This document shows positions 1 through 5,067 of a stretch of DNA of 5,067 bases, piece by piece. Source of the stretch: Lachnospiraceae bacterium UBA1251 (GTDB lineage Bacteria > Bacillota > Clostridia > Lachnospirales > Lachnospiraceae); contig DBVZ01000048.1 in the NCBI GenBank assembly GCA_002308255.1, positions 1-5,067 of the forward strand, in the 5' to 3' direction. Made by a program: the position numbers and the translations under genes. The notes beneath the pieces are model-generated. The model was given only the letters and a program-made list of their open reading frames with translations. It was not told where the DNA came from and searched no databases. Every line of letters starts with the position of its first letter. Position 1 is the first letter of the stretch.

Positions 1-192
1 TCCTGCCACATCGAGTACGAATATCTTGGAAAGCACGGCGACTGTGTTGATCTCAATACCCTCGAAGATACCTGGTATATTTACCCGCATGACTGCAGCT
101 TCGCGGTGACGAAAATGGCGCTTGCGACGGAGGAACTGTATTATGCGCACTGCCGCGCAGCCGGCCGGCCTTGCCCTCCCGGGCTTGCGTAA
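1..192 (+). CDS. 3' end of a cysteine-rich protein of unknown function (partial)
   Basis: The window opens inside a reading frame that runs from base 1 to a TAA at 190-192 and gives the last 63 residues of a protein. The start codon lies left of the window. The mix of codons and the G/C-rich third positions match the genes downstream, so I treat it as coding. The fragment has five cysteines (residues 2, 15, 33, 50 and 56 of the fragment) and four histidines in 63 residues, with an aromatic/acidic middle (EDTWYIYPHDC). It ends in a Pro/Gly-rich tail without an obvious helix or membrane segment. The Cys/His content could suggest metal binding or a cytoplasmic redox protein, but that is inference. 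I do not recognise the family. No terminator-like hairpin follows, so transcription may continue into the next gene 45 bases downstream. Confidence 0.7.
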   Translation, partial: SCHIEYEYLGKHGDCVDLNTLEDTWYIYPHDCSFAVTKMALATEELYYAHCRAAGRPCPPGLA

Positions 193-237
193 AGATCATA
201 GGCCGGACAATGTAAACAGAAACACAGGCAATAAGTG

Positions 238-1023
238 ATGGATAAAAAAAAGACAGGCAGAATCAGAATCACTGCGGTCAGTATGCTGCATTATGTGCGG
301 CTTTTCTACCGTTCTGTCCTGTTCATTATTCTTCTGGTCAGTTATCTCCGTTTCCGCCTGCACGACGGGGAAGAGATCACGACCGGACTGGAAAGGCGGC
401 CTCTGATCATTACGGTCCTGTGGGCCGTTTTTGTAATAGAAATGATCCTGCGTTTCTTTCCTTCCAGGTATGAAAGCCCGGGATCCCAGAAGCAGTTCGC
501 ACGCAATTACATCAAGTCCGGAAGCACGGACATCGACATTCCCGATAATCATTCGACGATCCTGGTCGCCCTGATCTGGATCGTGTTCAACGGCATTTTC
601 GGAGCCCTGCATATGTCGGGCATTCTTGACGACGGGATCATGATCCTTCTTTGCAGCGCTTATTCCGTCTGCGACATGATCTGCATTCTGTTTTTCTGTC
701 CGTTCCAGTCCTGGTTTCTGAAGAATAAATGCTGCGCGGCCTGCCGGATCTATAACTGGGACTACGCGATGATGTTTACGCCGCTCTTCTTCGTGCGGCG
801 GGAATATTCGTGGAGCCTTCTCGCGCTGTCAGTAGCGCTGATGCTCCGGTGGGAGATCACTTTCGCGCTTCATCCGGAACGCTTCTCCGAAAAGACGAAC
901 GAGTATCTGCGCTGCAAAAACTGTACGGAAAAGCTGTGCATCCATAAAAAACAGCTGAAGTCGCTCCGAAAGCATATCGAGGAATATACCGCCGGCAGGA
1001 TCGCCCGGCTTAGAAAACCGTAA
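238..1023 (+). CDS. Cysteine-rich multi-pass membrane protein, function unknown
   Basis: This 261-residue protein is not one I can assign a function to. Hydrophobic segments at about residues 22-38, 56-74, 108-124, 133-153 and 190-211 suggest four or five membrane helices, and the basic N-terminus (MDKKK) suggests a cytoplasmic start. The most distinctive part is residues 154-182: C154-P-F-Q, then KNKCCAACRIYNWDYAMM, holding C165, C166 and C169. The C-terminus has C226-x2-C229-x4-C234-x-H236, resembling a small zinc- or metal-binding knuckle, followed by a basic helix rich in Lys and Arg. The start could be ATG 238 or the adjacent GTG 235; only a weak AGG (226-228) lies upstream, 9 and 6 bases away respectively, and I prefer ATG. 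The gene ends 14 bases before the nucleosidase-like gene, so the pair is probably co-transcribed. Metal binding is inferred only from residue spacing. I have an impression that similar hypothetical proteins occur in Clostridia, but could not check. Confidence 0.85.
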   Translation: MDKKKTGRIRITAVSMLHYVRLFYRSVLFIILLVSYLRFRLHDGEEITTGLERRPLIITVLWAVFVIEMILRFFPSRYESPGSQKQFARNYIKSGSTDIDIPDNHSTILVALIWIVFNGIFGALHMSGILDDGIMILLCSAYSVCDMICILFFCPFQSWFLKNKCCAACRIYNWDYAMMFTPLFFVRREYSWSLLALSVALMLRWEITFALHPERFSEKTNEYLRCKNCTEKLCIHKKQLKSLRKHIEEYTAGRIARLRKP

Positions 1024-1026
1024 ACA

Positions 1027-1030
1027 GGAG
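1027..1030 (+). promoter_or_regulatory. Ribosome binding site for the nucleosidase-like gene
   Basis: GGAG lies 7 bases before ATG 1038 and just after the stop of the preceding gene at 1023. A good Shine-Dalgarno in so short a gap supports both this start codon and translation from a shared message. Confidence 0.8.
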
Positions 1031-1037
1031 TAAAAAC

Positions 1038-1817
1038 ATGGCTGGCAGAGAGTATCAGACAGATGTTGCGCTTCTTTCCGTCACTATGACGGAATTCCGC
1101 GGCGTGATGCATTTTCACAGCTGGAAGGCGAAGACGTTTTCCGGGGATGATCAGATCTATGATGTCTCCTCGTTCGAGAGGGACGGCAGAACGCGTTCGC
1201 TGGTCCACGCGAAGATCGATGAGATGGGAATGACGGCAGCGGCGGCCACGGCGATGAAGGTGATCTATACATTCCGGCCGCGGTATCTCATCATGGTGGG
1301 CATTGCCGCCGGAATCGCCAAAAAAGACATCGAGGAGCAGATGTACGGGGACGTGATCGTTCCCGACGTCGTATGGAACTATTCTTCCGGCAAATTCGTC
1401 AATCCGGAAATGGCGGACATCACATTCGGCGATCTCGGCTTTCTTCCGCGCTCGACATCGGCGTTCATACCGGAAGAAATCCTGCCTTATCTGAAAAAAG
1501 CGGTCAGTTCTCCGGATAATCCGTGCCACGCACATATCGGACCCATGGCCTGCGGAAGTACCGTCGTCGCGAACAGGAACCTGCTCGACAAGCAGATCTA
1601 CAGCCAGTACCGGCACACTGCCGGACTTGACATGGAATCCTACGCGGTCGTTTATACCGCAAACCACGCCACGGCTCCGAGGCCGACCCCGATCATCGTA
1701 AAAAGCGTGTGCGATTTCGCGGACAGCCGCAAATCCGACGAATACCAGCGTTTCGCGGCTTATTCGAGCTGCGAGTTCGCCAAGTTCCTCTATGAGAAGA
1801 TCCTGCCGATGGATTAA
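1038..1817 (+). CDS. Nucleoside phosphorylase / MTA-SAH nucleosidase superfamily protein
   Basis: This 259-residue soluble protein spans a whole PNP_UDP_1-type domain, the fold that cleaves the N-glycosidic bond of nucleosides by phosphate or water. In order: an N-terminal strand ALLSVTMTEF with a glutamate (E19) where family members have one; GMTAAAATAMKVI (64-76), matching the helix after the second strand; IMVGIAAGI (85-93), the family's glycine-rich strand end; GDVIVPDVVWNY (104-115); GPMACGSTVVAN (168-179); AGLDMESYAV (195-204), with E200 at the position of the ribose-binding glutamate; and IVKSVCDFAD (219-228), with D226 at the place of the catalytic acid of MTA/SAH nucleosidases. The C-terminal helix (234-256) is typical. 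The DMES and KSVCDFAD forms resemble the divergent 'phosphorylase superfamily' proteins more than housekeeping Pfs/MtnN, so the substrate is open. Domains of this type also occur as effectors in defence proteins, but here it stands alone without a sensor domain. It follows the membrane protein gene by 14 bases. Confidence 0.88.
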   Translation: MAGREYQTDVALLSVTMTEFRGVMHFHSWKAKTFSGDDQIYDVSSFERDGRTRSLVHAKIDEMGMTAAAATAMKVIYTFRPRYLIMVGIAAGIAKKDIEEQMYGDVIVPDVVWNYSSGKFVNPEMADITFGDLGFLPRSTSAFIPEEILPYLKKAVSSPDNPCHAHIGPMACGSTVVANRNLLDKQIYSQYRHTAGLDMESYAVVYTANHATAPRPTPIIVKSVCDFADSRKSDEYQRFAAYSSCEFAKFLYEKILPMD

Positions 1818-1854
1818 GAGCGGCAGCGACAGTCTGAAAGGCCGGCATTTCTGT

Positions 1855-1872
1855 TCCGGGCCTGCGCCCGGA
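1855..1872 (+). other. GC-rich hairpin in the leader of the ABC exporter gene
   Basis: The sequence TCCGGGC-CTGC-GCCCGGA forms a perfect 7-bp stem (1855-1861 with 1866-1872) around a 4-base loop. It lies 38 bases after the nucleosidase-like gene and 18 bases before the Shine-Dalgarno of the exporter gene. No run of T follows, so it is not a standard intrinsic terminator. It may protect the 3' end of the upstream message, pause polymerase, or be incidental in GC-rich DNA. Structure is seen directly; any role is inference. Confidence 0.4.
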
Positions 1873-1890
1873 TGCGGTGAAGCCGGAGAA

Positions 1891-1895
1891 AGGAG
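1891..1895 (+). promoter_or_regulatory. Ribosome binding site that fixes the ABC exporter start
   Basis: AGGAG (preceded by AA) stands 5 bases before ATG 1901. An in-frame GTG at 1877 would add eight residues, but the bases before it (GCGCCCGGATGCG) hold no Shine-Dalgarno and it lies just past the hairpin. This site therefore decides for ATG 1901. Confidence 0.85.
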
Positions 1896-1900
1896 CCAGT

Positions 1901-3781
1901 ATGCCTCCGGGACCGGGACATATCGGAAGAGGATTCCTGACAGAAGAGGAAAAACAGAATAAACCGAAGATCACAGGCGCACTTCTTAAGAGGATCTTCT
2001 CTTATCTGCTTCCGTACTGGAAACAGCTTGCGCTGGTGCTGGTTTGCATTGTCATATCTTCCGTTTTTACATTAATGCCGTCCATCCTGACCGGCAGGAT
2101 CATCGATGACGGCCTGATCGGCCGCAGCATGCCCGCTCTCGTCAGGCTGATCCTTCTCTCACTCGCGGTGACTCTGGCGGCCAACCTGATCGGCGTTGCG
2201 GAGAGCTACCTGAATTCCTGGATCGCGCAGCACATCACATTTGATATGCGCAACCAGATGTTCCGCCATCTGCAGGAAATGTCGCAGCGGTTCTTCACCT
2301 CGAACAACCAGGGCGATATCATTACCCGCATGACGAGCGACATCGACGGCGTGCAGATGGTCATCACGAATACATTTACCAGCATCCTTTCCAATACGAT
2401 CACTCTGATCGTGGCGCTGATCGCGATGTTCCGGAAGAACTGGATCCTGGCACTTGTCGGGATCGTCATCGTCCCGCTTTTTACGATCCCGACGAGGGCG
2501 GCGGGAAAGACCCGCTGGACCCTGACCCGGGAAGCGCAGGCGTGCAATGACGAGATCAACGGCATTTTGAATGAGACCATGTCCGTGAGCGGGCAGACCC
2601 TCGTGAAGCTGTTCAACCGGGAAGAATATGAATACGGCCGGTATGAGAGCGCCAACCGGAGAATGATCGCACTGAATATCAAAGAGGGGATGGCCGGACG
2701 CTGGTTCAGGGTCATTATTTCGACCTTTTCCAGTATCGGGCCGATGCTCCTGTATCTGGTCGGCGGGATCCTGATGATGCGTTATGATTCCACCCTTACG
2801 GTCGGTGACATCACCGTGCTGGTTGCCCTGCTCGGAAGAATGTACGGACCGGTCAACCAGCTGCTCAATATCCAGGTAGAGTGGATCCGGGCCATGGCAA
2901 TGTTTACGCGGATCTTCGAATACTACGATATGGAGCCGGAGATCAAAAATCCCAAACACGGCGTGACGTCCAGAAATGCCGACGGGACCAAAGGCAGCGT
3001 CGAGTTCCGGAATGTTGATTTTTATTATGAGCCCGAAAGGCAGATCCTGAAAAATGTGAGCTTCCGGCTGGAGAGCGGACGCAGCGTCGCGATCGTCGGT
3101 CCGTCCGGCTCGGGGAAGAGCACCATGATCAATCTGATCCCGAGGCTTTACGATGTCACCGGTGGAGAAGTCCTCTTTGATGATATCGATGTCAGAAAAC
3201 TGGACCTTCATTTCCTTCGGGACCATATCGGCGTCGTGACGCAGGACACCTATCTCTTTAACGGGACGATCCGGGAGAATCTTCTTTACGTGAAGCCGGA
3301 GGCGTCGGAGGAAGAGCTGATCGATGCCCTGCGCAAGGCCAACGTCTATGATTTTATCGAAAAGCAGGAAAAAGGACTGGATACGGTCGTGGGCAACCGC
3401 GGGCTGAAGCTGTCGGGAGGCGAGAAGCAGAGGATTTCGATCGCCCGTGTTCTTCTCAAGAACCCGTCGCTGCTGATCTTTGACGAGGCGACCTCGGCGC
3501 TCGATTCCATTTCCGAGGCAAAGATCCAGGCAGCGATCGATCCGCTTGTGAATTCGAGAACGAGTATCCTGATCGCGCACAGGCTGTCTACGATCCTGGC
3601 GGCCGATGAGATCCTCGTCCTCAAGGACGGGCAGATCGTCGAAAGGGGCGTCCATAAGGATCTGGTCGCGCTCGGCGGCGTCTACACGGAACTCTACAAT
3701 ACGCAGTTTAAAGTGATGCCGGACGAAGCCGGAGAGGAAAAAACCGGCGAAAAAGAAGAGACGGAAAAATCCAAAGAATGA
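1901..3781 (+). CDS. ABC half-exporter (transmembrane domain fused to ATPase, ABCB/multidrug type)
   Basis: This 626-residue protein is a complete ABC half-transporter that should dimerise in the cytoplasmic membrane and export a substrate using ATP. After a short Gly/Pro-rich N-terminus come six predicted membrane helices, about residues 42-63, 78-102, 155-177, 180-197, 270-293 and 300-318. Between helices 2 and 3 is the family-typical FFTSNNQGDIITRMTSDID (131-149), and KLFNREEYE (236-244) lies in the second intracellular loop. The ATPase has an A-loop tyrosine (Y376), Walker A GPSGSGKST (400-408), Q-loop Q448, signature LSGGEKQ (504-510), Walker B LLIFDE with D528 and catalytic E529, D-loop SALD, and H-loop H560. 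All are canonical, so it should be active as a homodimer or as one half of a heterodimer. The tail is Glu/Lys-rich. No second half-transporter gene adjoins it; the substrate (drug, lipid or peptide) cannot be read from sequence. A start at GTG 1877 is possible but poorly supported. Confidence 0.96.
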   Translation: MPPGPGHIGRGFLTEEEKQNKPKITGALLKRIFSYLLPYWKQLALVLVCIVISSVFTLMPSILTGRIIDDGLIGRSMPALVRLILLSLAVTLAANLIGVAESYLNSWIAQHITFDMRNQMFRHLQEMSQRFFTSNNQGDIITRMTSDIDGVQMVITNTFTSILSNTITLIVALIAMFRKNWILALVGIVIVPLFTIPTRAAGKTRWTLTREAQACNDEINGILNETMSVSGQTLVKLFNREEYEYGRYESANRRMIALNIKEGMAGRWFRVIISTFSSIGPMLLYLVGGILMMRYDSTLTVGDITVLVALLGRMYGPVNQLLNIQVEWIRAMAMFTRIFEYYDMEPEIKNPKHGVTSRNADGTKGSVEFRNVDFYYEPERQILKNVSFRLESGRSVAIVGPSGSGKSTMINLIPRLYDVTGGEVLFDDIDVRKLDLHFLRDHIGVVTQDTYLFNGTIRENLLYVKPEASEEELIDALRKANVYDFIEKQEKGLDTVVGNRGLKLSGGEKQRISIARVLLKNPSLLIFDEATSALDSISEAKIQAAIDPLVNSRTSILIAHRLSTILAADEILVLKDGQIVERGVHKDLVALGGVYTELYNTQFKVMPDEAGEEKTGEKEETEKSKE

Positions 3782-3795
3782 AAACTTTATGAATT

Positions 3796-3850
3796 ATGGG
3801 CTTCGGGAATTGATTTCAGGATGCAGATGCGATATTTTAGGATAGCCCAT
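3796..3850. repeat. Inverted repeat ATGGGCT / AGCCCAT flanking the putative promoter
   Basis: ATGGGCT at 3796-3802 is matched by its exact reverse complement AGCCCAT at 3844-3850, with 41 bases between. The two arms bracket the putative promoter of the RND gene. Arms 48 bases apart could be paired operator half-sites or a long-loop hairpin, but 7-base arms over this distance can arise by chance. Confidence 0.25.
3810..3838 (+). promoter_or_regulatory. Putative sigma-A-type promoter for the RND permease gene
   Basis: TTGATT (3810-3815) and TATTTT (3833-3838) are separated by exactly 17 bases; each matches four of six positions of the TTGACA / TATAAT consensus. This gap is visibly more A/T-rich than the surrounding genes, as expected of a promoter region. 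Transcription would start near 3845, leaving a leader of about 40 bases before ATG 3884. If real, the RND gene can be expressed apart from the ABC exporter gene. Confidence 0.4.
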
Positions 3851-3870
3851 GAGGTGTATTAAAAAGAAAA

Positions 3871-3875
3871 AAGGG
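3871..3875 (+). promoter_or_regulatory. Ribosome binding site for the RND permease gene
   Basis: AAGGG within a purine-rich stretch ends 8 bases before ATG 3884. An in-frame TAA at 3860-3862 rules out any start further upstream, so ATG 3884 is secure. Confidence 0.7.
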
Positions 3876-3883
3876 TATCCTTC

Positions 3884-5067
3884 ATGTCGAAATACAGTGT
3901 AAAAAAACCATTTACGATCCTGGTCGCGGTGATTATCGTCATTGCGCTCGGGGTCGTTTCTGTTACGCGCGTCACGACGGATCTCCTTCCGCCTATTTCG
4001 ATCCCCTATATGATGGTGATCACGGCGTATCCGGGAGCCAGCCCCGAGAAAGTGGAGGCACAGGTCAGCGAGCCGCTGGAAAGAGCGCTCGGCACCGTGA
4101 GCGGGGTCAAGAACATCTATTCCATCAACTCGGAAAACGCGTCGATCGTACAGCTTGAGTTCACCGACGACATCAATATGGACAAGGCTTCCCTTGACAT
4201 ATCCAATGCGCTGCAGCAGGTGACGCTTCCCGACGGAGCCGCGAAACCTTCCATGCTGGAACTGAGCATGGATATGATCGCGACCATGTACGTCGGTATC
4301 AGCCGGGAGGGCTATGATATCTATGCGCTCTCCGATTTCGTCAAAAATGATGTCACGCAGCATATCGAACGCGTGGACGGGGTGGCAAATGTCGCCTCGA
4401 TCGGACTTGTCGAAAAGACGGTCCAGGTAGAACTGAACCAGGATAAGATCAATGACGTCAACGACAGGATCCTCGCAAGCGTCAGCGATGAGCTGGACAA
4501 GGCGAAAAAGGAACTGGACGACGCCAAAAAGAAAGTGGATGACGGACAGGCGGAACTGGAACGACAGCAGGCTGCTTTCGGTGCCACGATCGCGGAAGGC
4601 ATCTTCAGCGGGATCGAGGAGCAGGCCGGGGAACTGACACCGCAGATCAAAGCCCGGCTGAAATCTCTTCAGGAAGATCTGAAGACACTGAAAGAAGCGG
4701 TCGGGCAGCTCTCGGAAGCGAGAAAGAACGCGGAAGAGAACGCGGAGGAGCAGGCACGAAATGCCGTGCAGAACGCAGCAAACGCTGCGGGAAATGCAGC
4801 ACAGAATGCAGCTGCAAATGCAGCAGCGGGCAGAGGCGGGAACACGGGAGTCTCCTACCGGGCGGTACCTCCGGCAACAGGCAGCGGCAATGCCGGCTAT
4901 CAGACCGCCGTTTATGTGCAGGACGCTTCTTTCGTACGGACTGCGGCAGGAGAACGTTCCGGCGGCGGAGGATTCCGCAGGATGAGTTCGGAGCCGGGGC
5001 CTGCGGAGGAGCCCGGTCAGGATACGGAACCGACAACGGAGCCGACAGCGGAACCGACGGCAGAACC
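3884..5067 (+). CDS. RND-family efflux permease with large coiled-coil insertion (5' part, runs off the window)
   Basis: The frame is open from ATG 3884 to the window edge, giving 394 complete codons and no stop. The start is classic RND (AcrB/SwrC-like): K8-P-F then a membrane helix (about 11-28), a D-L-L-P motif (33-36), IPYMMVITAYPGASPEKVE (40-58) of the first porter segment, EPLERALGTVSGV, then VDGVANVASIG and VQVELNQDKI ending near residue 189. Proton-driven RND pumps normally continue straight into the next porter helix. Here residues about 200-231 form a charged heptad-like helix (DELDKAKKELDDAKKKVDDG), 250-292 form a second long helix, 293-315 are Asn/Ala repeats, 316-368 are Gly/Ser-rich, and 381-394 are TEPT repeats. 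The proton-relay helices lie beyond the window. It sits 102 bases after the ABC exporter with its own probable promoter, and no adaptor (MFP) gene is visible. The family call is firm; the substrate is unknown. Confidence 0.92.
   Translation, partial: MSKYSVKKPFTILVAVIIVIALGVVSVTRVTTDLLPPISIPYMMVITAYPGASPEKVEAQVSEPLERALGTVSGVKNIYSINSENASIVQLEFTDDINMDKASLDISNALQQVTLPDGAAKPSMLELSMDMIATMYVGISREGYDIYALSDFVKNDVTQHIERVDGVANVASIGLVEKTVQVELNQDKINDVNDRILASVSDELDKAKKELDDAKKKVDDGQAELERQQAAFGATIAEGIFSGIEEQAGELTPQIKARLKSLQEDLKTLKEAVGQLSEARKNAEENAEEQARNAVQNAANAAGNAAQNAAANAAAGRGGNTGVSYRAVPPATGSGNAGYQTAVYVQDASFVRTAAGERSGGGGFRRMSSEPGPAEEPGQDTEPTTEPTAEPTAE
4760..4828 (+). repeat. Asn/Ala (NAAx) repeat tract within the RND insertion
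   Basis: Residues 293-315 of the RND protein read as successive N-A-A-x units (NAVQ, NAA, NAAG, NAAQ, NAAA, NAAA). At DNA level the last three units, from 4793, are near-identical 12-base copies (AATGCAGCACAG, AATGCAGCTGCA, AATGCAGCAGCG). The tract links the predicted coiled coil to a Gly-rich linker and could vary in length by slippage. Confidence 0.75.
5024..5067 (+). repeat. Thr-Glu-Pro-Thr 12-base tandem repeat, cut by the window edge
   Basis: From codon 381 of the RND gene a 12-base unit encoding (T/A)-E-P-T repeats at least three and a half times: ACGGAACCGACA, ACGGAGCCGACA, GCGGAACCGACG, then GCAGAACC at the edge. Such Thr/Glu/Pro tracts usually form extended, exposed spacers. The full copy number lies outside the window. 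Confidence 0.75.

Noticed and set aside
185..213. Possible promoter TTGCGT-17-CAATGT before the membrane protein gene
   Set aside because: The -10 box matches only two of six consensus positions and the -35 overlaps the end of the upstream gene; too weak to report.
870..1667. A 265-codon open frame on the minus strand opposite genes 2 and 3
   Set aside because: It spans the junction of two well-supported + strand genes and its product is Arg/His-rich with no known motif. It is a shadow.
1877..1900. GTG 1877 as the start of the ABC exporter
   Set aside because: No Shine-Dalgarno precedes it, whereas ATG 1901 has AGGAG at 5 bases and gives an N-terminus typical of the family.
2159..3655. A 498-codon open frame on the minus strand opposite the ABC exporter gene
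   Set aside because: It lies wholly within the exporter gene, whose product has every ABC motif. The antisense product is rich in Asp, Arg, His and Pro, with no recognisable domain, as expected of a shadow frame in GC-rich coding DNA.
3794..4363. A 189-codon open frame on the minus strand opposite the start of the RND gene
   Set aside because: The + strand frame here encodes a clear RND N-terminus with membrane helix and porter motifs; the antisense product (Asp/Arg/His-rich) shows none.
4647..5036. Open frames on both strands opposite or out of frame with the RND repeat region
   Set aside because: The 12-base repeats keep several frames open together. Only the frame continuous with ATG 3884 has a supported start, so the others are by-products of repetitive composition.
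4760..5067. CRISPR array or mobile-element repeat in the repetitive 3' part
   Set aside because: The repeats are 12 bases, contiguous, codon-aligned and translated within one open frame, with no spacers. They are protein low-complexity repeats.

Overview
The window looks like chromosomal DNA of a moderately GC-rich member of the Firmicutes, most likely class Clostridia. The support is strong AGGAG-type ribosome binding sites, codon use rich in G/C third positions, an ABCB-type half-exporter of Gram-positive style, and an RND permease carrying a large coiled-coil insertion of a kind I associate with Clostridia. This placement is inference; there is no rRNA or other marker gene. All genes lie on the + strand. 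I see no tRNA, insertion sequence, CRISPR array, phage gene or integration site, and no intergenic stretch exceeds about 100 bases.

Layout: (1) 1-192 is the 3' end of a cysteine-rich gene of unknown function. (2) 238-1023 encodes a multi-pass membrane protein with a cysteine-rich loop and a C-terminal CxxCx4CxH cluster, function unknown. (3) 1038-1817 encodes a protein of the nucleoside phosphorylase / MTA-SAH nucleosidase superfamily; it follows gene 2 by 14 bases with its own Shine-Dalgarno, so the two are probably one operon. (4) 1901-3781 encodes a complete ABC half-exporter with all catalytic motifs intact; its true start is ATG 1901, set by AGGAG at 1891-1895. A GC-rich hairpin sits in the 83-base gap in front of it. 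(5) 3884 to the right edge is the first 394 codons of an RND-family efflux permease. It has a normal first transmembrane helix and first porter half-domain, then a long inserted helical, Asn/Ala-rich and Thr/Glu/Pro-rich segment.

Genes 4 and 5 are two different classes of exporter in tandem, separated by 102 bases that hold a plausible sigma-A-type promoter for the RND gene. No regulator and no periplasmic-adaptor gene is visible. The best candidates for something undescribed are the RND insertion and the pairing of a cysteine-rich membrane protein with a nucleosidase-like enzyme. Neither can be called a new system from this window alone.
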